A model generated the notes under the pieces. That model was not told the origin of the DNA and ran no database searches. It was given only the letters and a program-made list of their open reading frames with translations. Below, piece by piece: positions 38,831-45,841 of a DNA stretch of 64,000 nucleotides (the stretch's first letter is position 1; each line of letters opens with the position of its first letter). Location: positions 1 to 64,000 of the forward strand of contig CACYTF010000011.1 in the NCBI GenBank assembly GCA_902777335.1. The letters are read 5' to 3'. Source of the stretch: an uncultured Eubacteriales bacterium. Its GTDB lineage: Bacteria; Bacillota; Clostridia; Christensenellales; Aristaeellaceae. The position numbers were made by a program, and so were the translations under genes.

Positions 38831-38859
38831 TATACAATATGGGAAAAATCGCCTATAAT
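38831..38859 (+). promoter_or_regulatory. Promoter of secreted protein gene 38908
   Basis: TATACA (38831-38836) and TATAAT (38854-38859) are 17 bases apart, 49 bases before the start codon. Confidence 0.6.
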
Positions 38860-38907
38860 TGTACAAGTTCCAATAGGGACAATACAAAAAAAGAGAGGTT
38901 ATTCCCC

Positions 38908-39429
38908 ATGAAGAAGCTTTTGGCTGTTATCGTTGCCCTGATGCTGTTGGCCTCCGCCGCCATCGCCGAAGCGCCCGCGCTGAGCTGGTCCGATTTTGAG
39001 CCCGTGCTCGAGGCCGGCGGCGTCACCGGTCAGTTCTACACCTTCGATGAGATCGCGATCAAGATCTGGCTGCCCGACGGCATGAACGCCGTTGAGCTGA
39101 CCGACGAAGACAAGGCGAACGGCTATATCGGCTACTACATGCCCGAGGATCAGTCCGCCACCGTCGCCGTGATGTATGTCGACGTGAACGGCATGAGCCT
39201 TGAGGAGTATGGCAGCTACCTGAGCTCCGAGGCCGGCGCGACCGAGGTCGAAGTCGGCACCGTCAACGGCTTCCCCTGCGTCTCCTACAAGCTGCCCGAG
39301 CAGGACACCGTCAGCGTGGCCTTCACCACCGAGGCGGGCTATGTGCTGGAAGTCACCTGCCAGCCCGCGTCCGAGGAGAACGCCGATCTGGTCTGGGGCG
39401 CCGTCGTCAGCTCCATCCAGGCTGCTTAA
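38908..39429 (+). CDS. Secreted protein of unknown function
   Basis: The 173-residue protein has a signal peptide (about 1-21, LLAVIVALMLLASAAIA) and a small acidic mature domain. It contains FDEIAIKIWLPDGMNAVELT, NGYIGYYMPEDQSATVAVM and NADLVWGAVVSSIQ. This resembles the small alpha/beta domains often found in secreted proteins of gut Clostridia, but I know no function. The -10 promoter element and an AGAGAGG site are close. It is ended by a strong terminator and lies directly after the MalT-like regulator. Confidence 0.78.
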   Translation: MKKLLAVIVALMLLASAAIAEAPALSWSDFEPVLEAGGVTGQFYTFDEIAIKIWLPDGMNAVELTDEDKANGYIGYYMPEDQSATVAVMYVDVNGMSLEEYGSYLSSEAGATEVEVGTVNGFPCVSYKLPEQDTVSVAFTTEAGYVLEVTCQPASEENADLVWGAVVSSIQAA

Positions 39430-39448
39430 TCCAATAAGGCTATCAAAT

Positions 39449-39484
39449 CGCGCCCCGGAGCGTTGCTCCGGGGCGCGGTTTTTC
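39449..39484 (+). terminator. Strong terminator between converging genes
   Basis: A perfect 12-pair GC-rich stem, cgcgccccggag/ctccggggcgcg with a five-base loop (39449-39477), is followed by five Ts. A-rich bases precede nothing useful on the other strand, so it mainly serves the plus-strand gene. Confidence 0.9.
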
Positions 39485-39505
39485 TGTTGAGGCAGAGTAG
39501 TCCGG

Positions 39506-40441
39506 TCAGAAGTCCCGCCAGTTCTCCTCGTCCGAGCCCACGTAGTCGGCGTCTGGGTTCTCCTCCTGCACGTTCACGGTGATGGTGGACCTGTAGTTCT
39601 TCTGAAGCTCCACCACCTGCTGCCCCTCGTCGTCGAAGGTCATGATCTCGTAGCTGCCCTCGTCGCCGAAGCTCTCTTCTTCACCGTACCAGTTCTTGCC
39701 GGTGCCGTCCTTGATGATGTATCTGCCCGCCGGCAGGGACACCGTGGACTTGCCGGTGCCGCCGATGAACATGGTGCGGGCCAGCGCTTCGCCGTCCTCG
39801 GTGTAGATCTTCACCAGCATGGCGGTGTCGGAGTCGGTGAAGAACTGCACCACCAGCTCGGTGTTGCTGCCCTTGACCTCCGGATTCTTGTACAGCACGC
39901 CGTTCTTGGGCCAGGGCTGCACGCAGGCCTCGGCGCGGGCCTCCCAGTCGCCGTACTGGCTCTGCTCAAACCAGTGCTTCGCCGAGGCGAACTTCCCCTG
40001 GGCGACATAGGCGCAGGCGCGGGCATAGTCGAACTCGCCCTGTTCCATACCAGGCACCAGCAGCGCCTCGGCCCCGTCCGGGTCGGTGGCGATCAGCAGC
40101 CGGGGCAGCAACGCCGCGTAGCCGCCGGCGTCCAGTTCCTCGGTCTCCTCCAGCCCGAAGGCCGCCTGCACCGCGTTCAGCGCGGCGATGGACTTGGGGC
40201 CGACGTTGCCGTCCACGGCGATGTCCTGGCCGAAGTCCGCCAGCGTCTGCTGCACGCCCCTGGCGGCGTCGCCCTTGCTGCCCTTTTTGACCACCTCGCC
40301 GGCCAGCAGCGCGTCGTAGGTGGCGCGGTAGACGTCGCTGCCCAGCGCGTCCAGTACGTCGCCCGTACCGCCGCTCTGGGCGAGGGCAGGCAGTGTGAGC
40401 AGCAGCGAGAGTATCGTCAGCATCGCAAGCAGCTTCTTCAT
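39506..40441 (-). CDS. Secreted protein with peptidoglycan-binding-like domain
   Basis: The 311-residue protein has a signal peptide (1-21, LLAMLTILSLLLTLPALA). A PG_binding_1-like helical domain follows (about 50-100, KKGSKGDAARGVQQTLADFG, VDGNVGPKSIAALNAVQ), then a helical segment and a beta-rich C-terminal half (about 180-300, ELVVQFFTDSDTAMLVKIYT, SVSLPAGRYIIKDG-like). The first domain should hold it to the cell wall; the function of the rest is unknown. GAGGTAAT precedes the start on the minus strand. Confidence 0.8.
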   Translation of the reverse strand: MKKLLAMLTILSLLLTLPALAQSGGTGDVLDALGSDVYRATYDALLAGEVVKKGSKGDAARGVQQTLADFGQDIAVDGNVGPKSIAALNAVQAAFGLEETEELDAGGYAALLPRLLIATDPDGAEALLVPGMEQGEFDYARACAYVAQGKFASAKHWFEQSQYGDWEARAEACVQPWPKNGVLYKNPEVKGSNTELVVQFFTDSDTAMLVKIYTEDGEALARTMFIGGTGKSTVSLPAGRYIIKDGTGKNWYGEEESFGDEGSYEIMTFDDEGQQVVELQKNYRSTITVNVQEENPDADYVGSDEENWRDF

Positions 40442-40485
40442 GATATTACCTCCTCATCTGTCGGCAGTTCATGGCTTTCCCAATC

Positions 40486-40514
40486 ATTATATCACATATC
40501 TTTCCCCACAACAA
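40486..40514 (-). promoter_or_regulatory. Promoter of the peptidoglycan-binding-like protein gene
   Basis: On the minus strand, TTGTTG (40509-40514) and TATAAT (40486-40491) are 17 bases apart. Confidence 0.65.
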
Positions 40515-40535
40515 CACAAATCCCCGGGCCGGGGC

Positions 40536-40564
40536 TTGATGGATCCACCGGGGTATGGTATACT
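40536..40564 (+). promoter_or_regulatory. Promoter of the TIR-propeller gene
   Basis: TTGATG (40536-40541) and TATACT (40559-40564) are 17 bases apart. It is back to back with the minus-strand promoter at 40486-40514. Confidence 0.7.
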
Positions 40565-40632
40565 CTTTTCATGGAATCAACAAAGGTCTCCCTGCGTCAG
40601 GGGTTGCGTGTGACGCCGCGTCATTTGATATT

Positions 40633-43062
40633 ATGAGTGAGAGAACCTTTTGCGCGTTTATCAGCTATCGCCATACCGACCTCGATCAGAAGATCGCCGT
40701 GCGGCTGCACCGGCTGATCGAGCGGTATACGCTGCCCAGCGCCCTGCGCAGGCAGAAGGGCATCCGGCACCCGGGCATGGTGTTTCGGGACCAGGACGAG
40801 CTGCCGCTTTCGGCGAACCTGGGCAGAGACATCGAGACGGCGCTGGACAACAGCGCGTGGCTGATCTGCATCTGCAGCCCCAGGTATCTGCAGAGCAGGT
40901 GGTGCCTGCGGGAGGTCGACTACTTTCTGAAGCACCACCCCGCCGACCACGTGCTGACGCTGCTGGTGGAGGGCAGGCCCGAGAACAGCTTCCCCGACGC
41001 GCTCCGCTTCGCGGTGGATGAGAACGGCAACAGGATCCCCAAGGAGCCCCTGGCCGGCGACGTCCGGGGCGGTTCGCTCCGGGAGAGCCTGAAAAAGCTG
41101 AAGCGGGAGAAGCTGCGCCTGCTGGCGCCGATGCTGGGCGTGGCCTACGACGACCTCTACCAGCGGGAGCACCGGCGCACGGTCCGCAGGGGCCTGGCGA
41201 TATCAGGAACGACCACGCTGATCCTGGGCGGCTTTCTGGCCTACGCCCTCATCCAGAACGCCCGCATCGACGCGCAGCGCCTGATCGCGGCCCGGAGCCA
41301 GTGCGACCTGCTGGTCGAAAAATCGCTGTCCAGGACCGCGGAGCACCGACGGCAGGAGGCCCGAACGCTGGCGCTGGAGGCGCGGGATGTGTCGGCGCAG
41401 CTGAACGGCTATGAATCGGACGCGGTGAACGACGCACTGGCGGCCACCTGCTACATGGGCGATTTCTCGATCGACGCCGCGCTGGACCTGCCGGGGGCGT
41501 ATGCCGAGATGTGCGCGTTCTCCCCGGACGGCAGTCGCATCGCCGCGGTGGTCTCCTCCGCCGCCGTGTTCTGCTTCCGGGCGGACACGGGCGACGCGCT
41601 GTGGAACGCCACGCCCTCCAGCCTGCAGCTGACCTCGCTCACCTGGAGCGCCGACGGCCGGTACCTGGCCGCGACCTCGATGACGGAGCATCGGGTCTAT
41701 GTGCTGGACGCCGAGAGCGGCGCCACGCTGCATGCGCTGGAGGTCCCCTGGCCTTCGGGCGCGGCCTTCGCCGACGACGGCGTCATGGTATGCTTCGAGC
41801 AGGGCATACTGAACTGGGACCCGTCCTCTGAATCCGCCACCGTTCCCTTCGCCGCGCAGGCCGGAAACGCGTGCCAGTATTCCGCCTGCCAGGCCTCGGC
41901 GGACGGGCGCTTTGTGCTGTGGATCAATCCCGTCACGCCGGAAGTGCTGGCGGTGGACACCCGCGAGCAGCGGGCCTACCGGTATGTGCCCGAGGCGCAA
42001 GCGGCCGTCAGCGCCTGCGGCCTGTCCCCGGACGGCGCGACGCTGTACCTGCGCCAGTGGGACCGCGTCATCGCGGTCCGGCTGGAGGACGACGAGGTCG
42101 TGTGGCAGGGGAGCTTCGACGATCCGGCCGGCGGGCAGACGGCGATGGTGCAGGCCGCCGCGTGGACGGGCGAGCGCATATTCGACAGCGGCCGCATCTA
42201 CGACGCCGGTACCGGTGAGTGCCTGGCAACTGTCGAGGATTCGGCCGCCACGGTCTCCGCCGACGGGCAGTTCTTCATCGGCGACAGGGCCATCTACCGG
42301 GTGTCGGACGGCAGCGCCTACGCCGCCGCGCCCGGCACGGTGCTGGCCGCGGACCCCACCGGCCAATACCTGCTGATCCAGCGCGACACCGCCTCCAAGG
42401 ACACCATGCCCGGCAAGGGGAGCTATCGCCGGCTGGAGCGGTACGCGGGCACGCTGCTCGACGTGCCGGACTTCTCGGAGCCCGCGCAGGATTATACGCC
42501 CTTTGACCCGGTTTCCTGGGGAAGCACGGAGAATAATTTCGCGATGCGGCTGTTGATCAGCCCCGACGCCCGATACTACGTGATGATCAACGCGGCCAAC
42601 CACATCAAGGTATTCGACGCCACCCGCGGGAGCGAGCCGGCCTATCGCCTCTACGGACACCCGATGAACGGGACCGTCAGCGTCGGCGACGCGTCCTTCT
42701 CCGCGGACGGCCGCCGTCTCGGCGTGGCCGGAAGCATGGGCACGGTGGCCGTCTACGACCTGGAGACGGGAAAGGTGCTGCAATTCTGGAAGGACCTGAA
42801 CGGCAGGCTGTCGCTGGAGGGCATCAAGTTCAACCGGGACGGGACCCTGGTGATGGTGGCCGGGTACCAGAGGCGGCTGTTCGCCATCTATTCGGTGAGC
42901 AACGGCCTTCAGCTGTACCTGATCCACCCGGAAAAGGACGTGGCGGACTGGGGCTTTGACGAACAGACCGGCGACGGCATGATCGTCTACCAGGACGGCT
43001 CGGCCCTGGCGGCGGACATCTTCACGACGCCGGAGGAGCTGTACGAATTCGCGGGCACGTGA
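40633..43062 (+). CDS. TIR-domain membrane protein with beta-propeller
   Basis: The 809-residue protein has three parts. Residues 3-165 are a TIR domain (CAFISYRHTDLDQKIAVRLH, FRDQDELPLSANLGRDIETA, ICSPRYLQSRWCLREVDYF). The Glu after WC corresponds to the catalytic glutamate of NAD-cleaving TIR proteins. A single membrane helix follows (about 188-208, AISGTTTLILGGFLAYALI). Residues about 280-809 are WD40-like beta-propeller blades with SPDGSRIAAV, SADGRYLAAT and SADGRRLGVAG repeats. So the TIR is cytoplasmic and the propeller outside, or the reverse. Possible roles are defence or signalling. ATG 40633 lacks a good ribosome binding site; no better in-frame start exists downstream of the promoter. 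Confidence 0.9.
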   Translation: MSERTFCAFISYRHTDLDQKIAVRLHRLIERYTLPSALRRQKGIRHPGMVFRDQDELPLSANLGRDIETALDNSAWLICICSPRYLQSRWCLREVDYFLKHHPADHVLTLLVEGRPENSFPDALRFAVDENGNRIPKEPLAGDVRGGSLRESLKKLKREKLRLLAPMLGVAYDDLYQREHRRTVRRGLAISGTTTLILGGFLAYALIQNARIDAQRLIAARSQCDLLVEKSLSRTAEHRRQEARTLALEARDVSAQLNGYESDAVNDALAATCYMGDFSIDAALDLPGAYAEMCAFSPDGSRIAAVVSSAAVFCFRADTGDALWNATPSSLQLTSLTWSADGRYLAATSMTEHRVYVLDAESGATLHALEVPWPSGAAFADDGVMVCFEQGILNWDPSSESATVPFAAQAGNACQYSACQASADGRFVLWINPVTPEVLAVDTREQRAYRYVPEAQAAVSACGLSPDGATLYLRQWDRVIAVRLEDDEVVWQGSFDDPAGGQTAMVQAAAWTGERIFDSGRIYDAGTGECLATVEDSAATVSADGQFFIGDRAIYRVSDGSAYAAAPGTVLAADPTGQYLLIQRDTASKDTMPGKGSYRRLERYAGTLLDVPDFSEPAQDYTPFDPVSWGSTENNFAMRLLISPDARYYVMINAANHIKVFDATRGSEPAYRLYGHPMNGTVSVGDASFSADGRRLGVAGSMGTVAVYDLETGKVLQFWKDLNGRLSLEGIKFNRDGTLVMVAGYQRRLFAIYSVSNGLQLYLIHPEKDVADWGFDEQTGDGMIVYQDGSALAADIFTTPEELYEFAGT

Positions 43063-43100
43063 TCGACCCGCACATCAATACGACGACGGGAGGCTGACCC

Positions 43101-43283
43101 ATGGCGACGAAGAAGAAGTTCCGCATCCCCGGCCTGACCTTCAGCTGGAAGCGGGCCCTGGGCATCACGCGGCTCAAGCAGGCCATCGCCCGCAAGACCG
43201 GCATCCCCACGACCAAGCAGGGCCGCCAGCGCAAGCTGGAGCGCACGCTGTTCAGGACCATATTCGGCGGAAAAAAGAAGTGA
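43101..43283 (+). CDS. Small basic protein of unknown function
   Basis: The 60-residue protein is very basic (many Lys and Arg; FSWKRALGITRLKQAIARKT, QGRQRKLERTLFRTIFG) with no hydrophobic helix. It could bind nucleic acid. GGGAGG precedes the ATG at a good distance, and the gene lies 38 bases after the TIR-propeller gene on the same strand. I do not recognise a named family, although similar short proteins exist in Clostridia by my recollection. Confidence 0.68.
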   Translation: MATKKKFRIPGLTFSWKRALGITRLKQAIARKTGIPTTKQGRQRKLERTLFRTIFGGKKK

Positions 43284-43290
43284 ACTCCCT

Positions 43291-43734
43291 CTATCGCCCC
43301 AGCCGTATCCGGCGGCGCTCCAGCGCGGCGGCGTATTCCCGCTGCTCGGCGTCGGTCTCGGGGGTGAAGGGCGGCACCGGGATGGGCGCGTCATGCTCGT
43401 CCAGCGCCACGAACACCAGGTAGGCGCGGTTCACGGGCTCGCGGACGCCGTCCAACCGCTCCACGTAGCTGTCCACCCGCACCTCCAGCGAGGTCCGGCC
43501 CGTCCAGGTGACCCGGGCCTCCTGCACCACCGTGTCGTTCAGATAGGCGGGGTTCAGAAAGTTCAGGTTGTCCACGCACACGGTGGTCACCGCGCTGTGG
43601 GTGTAGCGGCGGGCCGCCACCCCGCCCACCACGTCGATCCACGCCATGATCTGCCCGCCGAACAGGCGGGGCTTTTTATACCCGTTGCAATGCTGCGGCA
43701 GCACGATCTGCACGCTGGTGGTAATCTCGCTCAT
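43291..43734 (-). CDS. Acyl-CoA thioesterase (hotdog fold)
   Basis: This 147-residue protein is a hotdog-fold acyl-CoA hydrolase of the YciA/BACH type. The family features are the QIVLPQHCNGYKKPRLFGGQ segment followed by IMAWIDVVGGVAA, the strand VTTVCVDNLNFLNPAYLND and VNRAYLVFVALD. The usual Asn/Asp active-site position is in the first helix (the Asp in AWIDVVGG). It would release CoA from acyl-CoAs in the cytoplasm. The start is preceded on the minus strand by the GGGAACA heptamer array rather than a normal promoter region. Confidence 0.88.
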   Translation of the reverse strand: MSEITTSVQIVLPQHCNGYKKPRLFGGQIMAWIDVVGGVAARRYTHSAVTTVCVDNLNFLNPAYLNDTVVQEARVTWTGRTSLEVRVDSYVERLDGVREPVNRAYLVFVALDEHDAPIPVPPFTPETDAEQREYAAALERRRIRLGR

Positions 43735-43741
43735 CCAAATC

Positions 43742-43945
43742 CCTCCTGTTCCCTGTTCCCTGTTCCCTGTTCCCTGTTCCCTGTCCCCTGTTCCCTGTCC
43801 CCTGTACCCTGTTCCCTGTTCCCTGTTCCCTGTTCCCTGTACCCTGTTCCCTGTTCCCTGTCCCCTGTTCCCTGTACCCTGTTCCCTGTTCCCTGTTCCC
43901 TGTTCCCTGTACCCTGTTCCCTGTCCCCTGTTCCCTGTTCCCTAA
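43742..43945. repeat. Heptamer tandem array, about 28 units
   Basis: About 28 tandem units of CCCTGTn (n = T, C or A; GGGAACA on the other strand) fill the gap between the thioesterase and SUF genes. The variable base follows a higher-order pattern: the run A-T-T-T-T-A-T recurs ten units (70 bases) apart. Both strands stay open in all frames because the unit has no stop, but these are not genes. Confidence 0.93.
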
Positions 43946-43996
43946 TTCTACCACCCCCCGCCCGCCCTGTCAAAGAAATCGTCAAACTTCGGCGCA

Positions 43997-44030
43997 AATC
44001 AATGTATTCTTTGCATTGATTCGCTATAAT
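43997..44030 (+). promoter_or_regulatory. SUF operon promoter with inverted repeat
   Basis: A perfect TATAAT (44025-44030) is preceded by the inverted repeat AATCAATG (43997-44004) and CATTGATT (44014-44021), which overlaps the place of the -35 element. This looks like an operator, possibly for an iron-sulfur-sensing repressor; it does not match the classical IscR site. Confidence 0.55.
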
Positions 44031-44068
44031 GGGTACAGAATATCCACACAAGACGAGGTATCCCAACC

Positions 44069-44797
44069 ATGCTTGAACTAAAACATCTGACCTTTGGGGT
44101 GGACAGCGAAGGCGCGGGCCGCGAGATCGTGCGGGACGTGAGCCTGACGCTGCCCGACGGCAGGCTGATCGTGGTGACCGGGCCGAACGGCGGCGGCAAG
44201 TCCACGCTGGCGCGGCTGATCATGGGCATCGAGCGGCCCACCTCGGGCCGCATATTTCTGAACGGCCAGGACATCACCGAAAAGAGCGTCACCGAGCGCG
44301 CCCGGCTGGGCATCGGCTTCGCGTTCCAGCAGCCGGTGCGCTTCAAGGGCCTGCAGGTGCTGGACCTGCTGCGCCTGGCGGCGGGCAGGAAGCTGACCCC
44401 GGCGGACGCCTGCGAATACCTGGCCGCCGTGGGGCTGTGCGCCCGGGACTACATCAACCGCGAGGTCAACGCCAGCCTGTCCGGCGGCGAGCTGAAGCGC
44501 ATCGAGATCGCCACGGTGCTGGCCCGGGGCGCGGCGCTGTCCGTGTTCGACGAGCCGGAGGCCGGCATCGACCTTTGGAGCTTCCAGAACCTGATCGAGG
44601 TGTTCGAGGGCATGCGCAGGAACATACGCCACAGCGCCATCATGATCATCTCCCACCAGGAGCGCATACTGAACATCGCCGACGAGATCGTGGTGCTCAA
44701 AGACGGCCGGGTGGACCGGCAGGGCCCGCGGAATGAGGTGCTGCCGGATCTGATCGGCACCGCGGCGGCGGTGGCAAGCTGCCGCCGGATTTTGTGA
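44069..44797 (+). CDS. sufC: Fe-S cluster assembly ATPase SufC (SmsC-type)
   Basis: SufC is the ABC-type ATPase of the SUF iron-sulfur scaffold. The 242-residue protein has Walker A GPNGGGKST (about 40-48), Q-loop AFQQPVRFKGLQVLDLL, signature LSGGELKR, Walker B SVFDEPEAGIDLWSF and ISHQER as H-loop. FDEPEAGIDLWS and HQERIL are typical of SufC rather than importers. GACGAGG precedes the ATG. The only partner gene follows 13 bases later, giving a two-gene minimal system with no sufD, sufS or sufU nearby. Confidence 0.92.
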   Translation: MLELKHLTFGVDSEGAGREIVRDVSLTLPDGRLIVVTGPNGGGKSTLARLIMGIERPTSGRIFLNGQDITEKSVTERARLGIGFAFQQPVRFKGLQVLDLLRLAAGRKLTPADACEYLAAVGLCARDYINREVNASLSGGELKRIEIATVLARGAALSVFDEPEAGIDLWSFQNLIEVFEGMRRNIRHSAIMIISHQERILNIADEIVVLKDGRVDRQGPRNEVLPDLIGTAAAVASCRRIL

Positions 44798-44810
44798 GGA
44801 GGCGTTGGCA

Positions 44811-45734
44811 ATGGAACTGGACAGCATACAGAAGCACCTTTTGGAGGAGATCGCGGACCTGCACGCCATCCCCGACGGCGCGTACAACATCCGCAGCAAC
44901 AGCGCCTCCGCGGGCAGGCGCTCCACGCCCACCATCGAGATCACCCCGAAGGCGGACGTCAGCGGCCTGGACATACACATCAAGGCCGGCGGGCGGCGCG
45001 AGAGCATGCACATACCGGTGGTGATGACCCAGAGCGGCCTGAAGGAAACGGTGTACAACGACTTCACCATCGACGAGAACGCCGACGTGGTGATCATCGC
45101 CGGCTGCGGCATCGACAACTGCGGCATGGCCGACTCCGAGCACGACGGCATCCACCGCTTCTACGTGGGCAAAAACGCGAAGGTGAAGTACGTGGAGAAG
45201 CACTACGGCTCAGGCACCGGCGCGGGCAAGCGCATACTGAACCCCGGCACCGAGGTGTACATGCAGGAGGGCGCCAGCATGGAGATGGAAATGGCGCAGA
45301 TCAAGGGCGTGGACGACACCGAGCGCACCACCACCGCCAAGCTGGCCGCCGGCGCGAAGCTGATCATCCGCGAACGGCTGATGACCCACGGCCAACAGCG
45401 GGCGCTGAGCACCTACGTGGTCAGCCTGAACGGCGCGGGAGCCAGCGCGGACATCGTCTCCCGCTCGGTGGCCCGGGACGACTCCTTCCAGCGCTTCGAC
45501 GCGAAGATCGTCGGCAACGCGCCCTGCAGCGGCCACACCGAGTGCGATTCCATCATCATGGACCGGGGCCGCATACTGGCCGTGCCGGGGCTGGAGGCCA
45601 ACGACGTGGACGCCGCGCTGGTACACGAGGCCGCCATCGGCAAGATCGCCGGCGAGCAGCTGATAAAGCTTATGACGCTGGGCCTCACCGCCCAGGAGGC
45701 GGAGGAGCAGATCATCAGCGGCTTCCTGAAGTAG
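44811..45734 (+). CDS. SufB/SufD-family scaffold protein (SmsB-type)
   Basis: The 307-residue protein is a shortened SufB/SufD-family beta-helix scaffold. The diagnostic segments are KVKYVEKHYGSGTGAGKRIL, LIIRERLMTHGQQRALSTYV and the C-terminal PGLEANDVDAALVHEAAIGK, then AEEQIISGFLK. Full SufB is about 470 residues, so this is the compact form described as SmsB (minimal SUF). ATG 44811 lies eight bases after AGGAGG (44797-44802). With SufC it would assemble Fe-S clusters in the cytoplasm. Confidence 0.9.
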   Translation: MELDSIQKHLLEEIADLHAIPDGAYNIRSNSASAGRRSTPTIEITPKADVSGLDIHIKAGGRRESMHIPVVMTQSGLKETVYNDFTIDENADVVIIAGCGIDNCGMADSEHDGIHRFYVGKNAKVKYVEKHYGSGTGAGKRILNPGTEVYMQEGASMEMEMAQIKGVDDTERTTTAKLAAGAKLIIRERLMTHGQQRALSTYVVSLNGAGASADIVSRSVARDDSFQRFDAKIVGNAPCSGHTECDSIIMDRGRILAVPGLEANDVDAALVHEAAIGKIAGEQLIKLMTLGLTAQEAEEQIISGFLK

Positions 45735-45743
45735 CCGCGCAAA

Positions 45744-45772
45744 TTGACACGCGCGGGCGATTCAGGTATAAT
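45744..45772 (+). promoter_or_regulatory. Perfect consensus promoter of the CotH gene
   Basis: TTGACA (45744-45749) and TATAAT (45767-45772) are separated by exactly 17 bases. This is the strongest-looking promoter in the window. Confidence 0.9.
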
Positions 45773-45841
45773 GACTCTACAACGGTAAGGTATTACAGTA
45801 CGGGCGGCGCGGCAGCGCCGCGGGAAGCGGGAGGCGGTAGG

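Noticed and set aside
43742-43945. Possible CRISPR array
   Set aside because: Units are seven bases with no spacers, and no cas genes are nearby.
43646-44019. Open frames on both strands reading repetitive peptides through the heptamer array
   Set aside because: A stop-free heptamer repeat is open in all frames; the peptides are simple repeats with no start signal.
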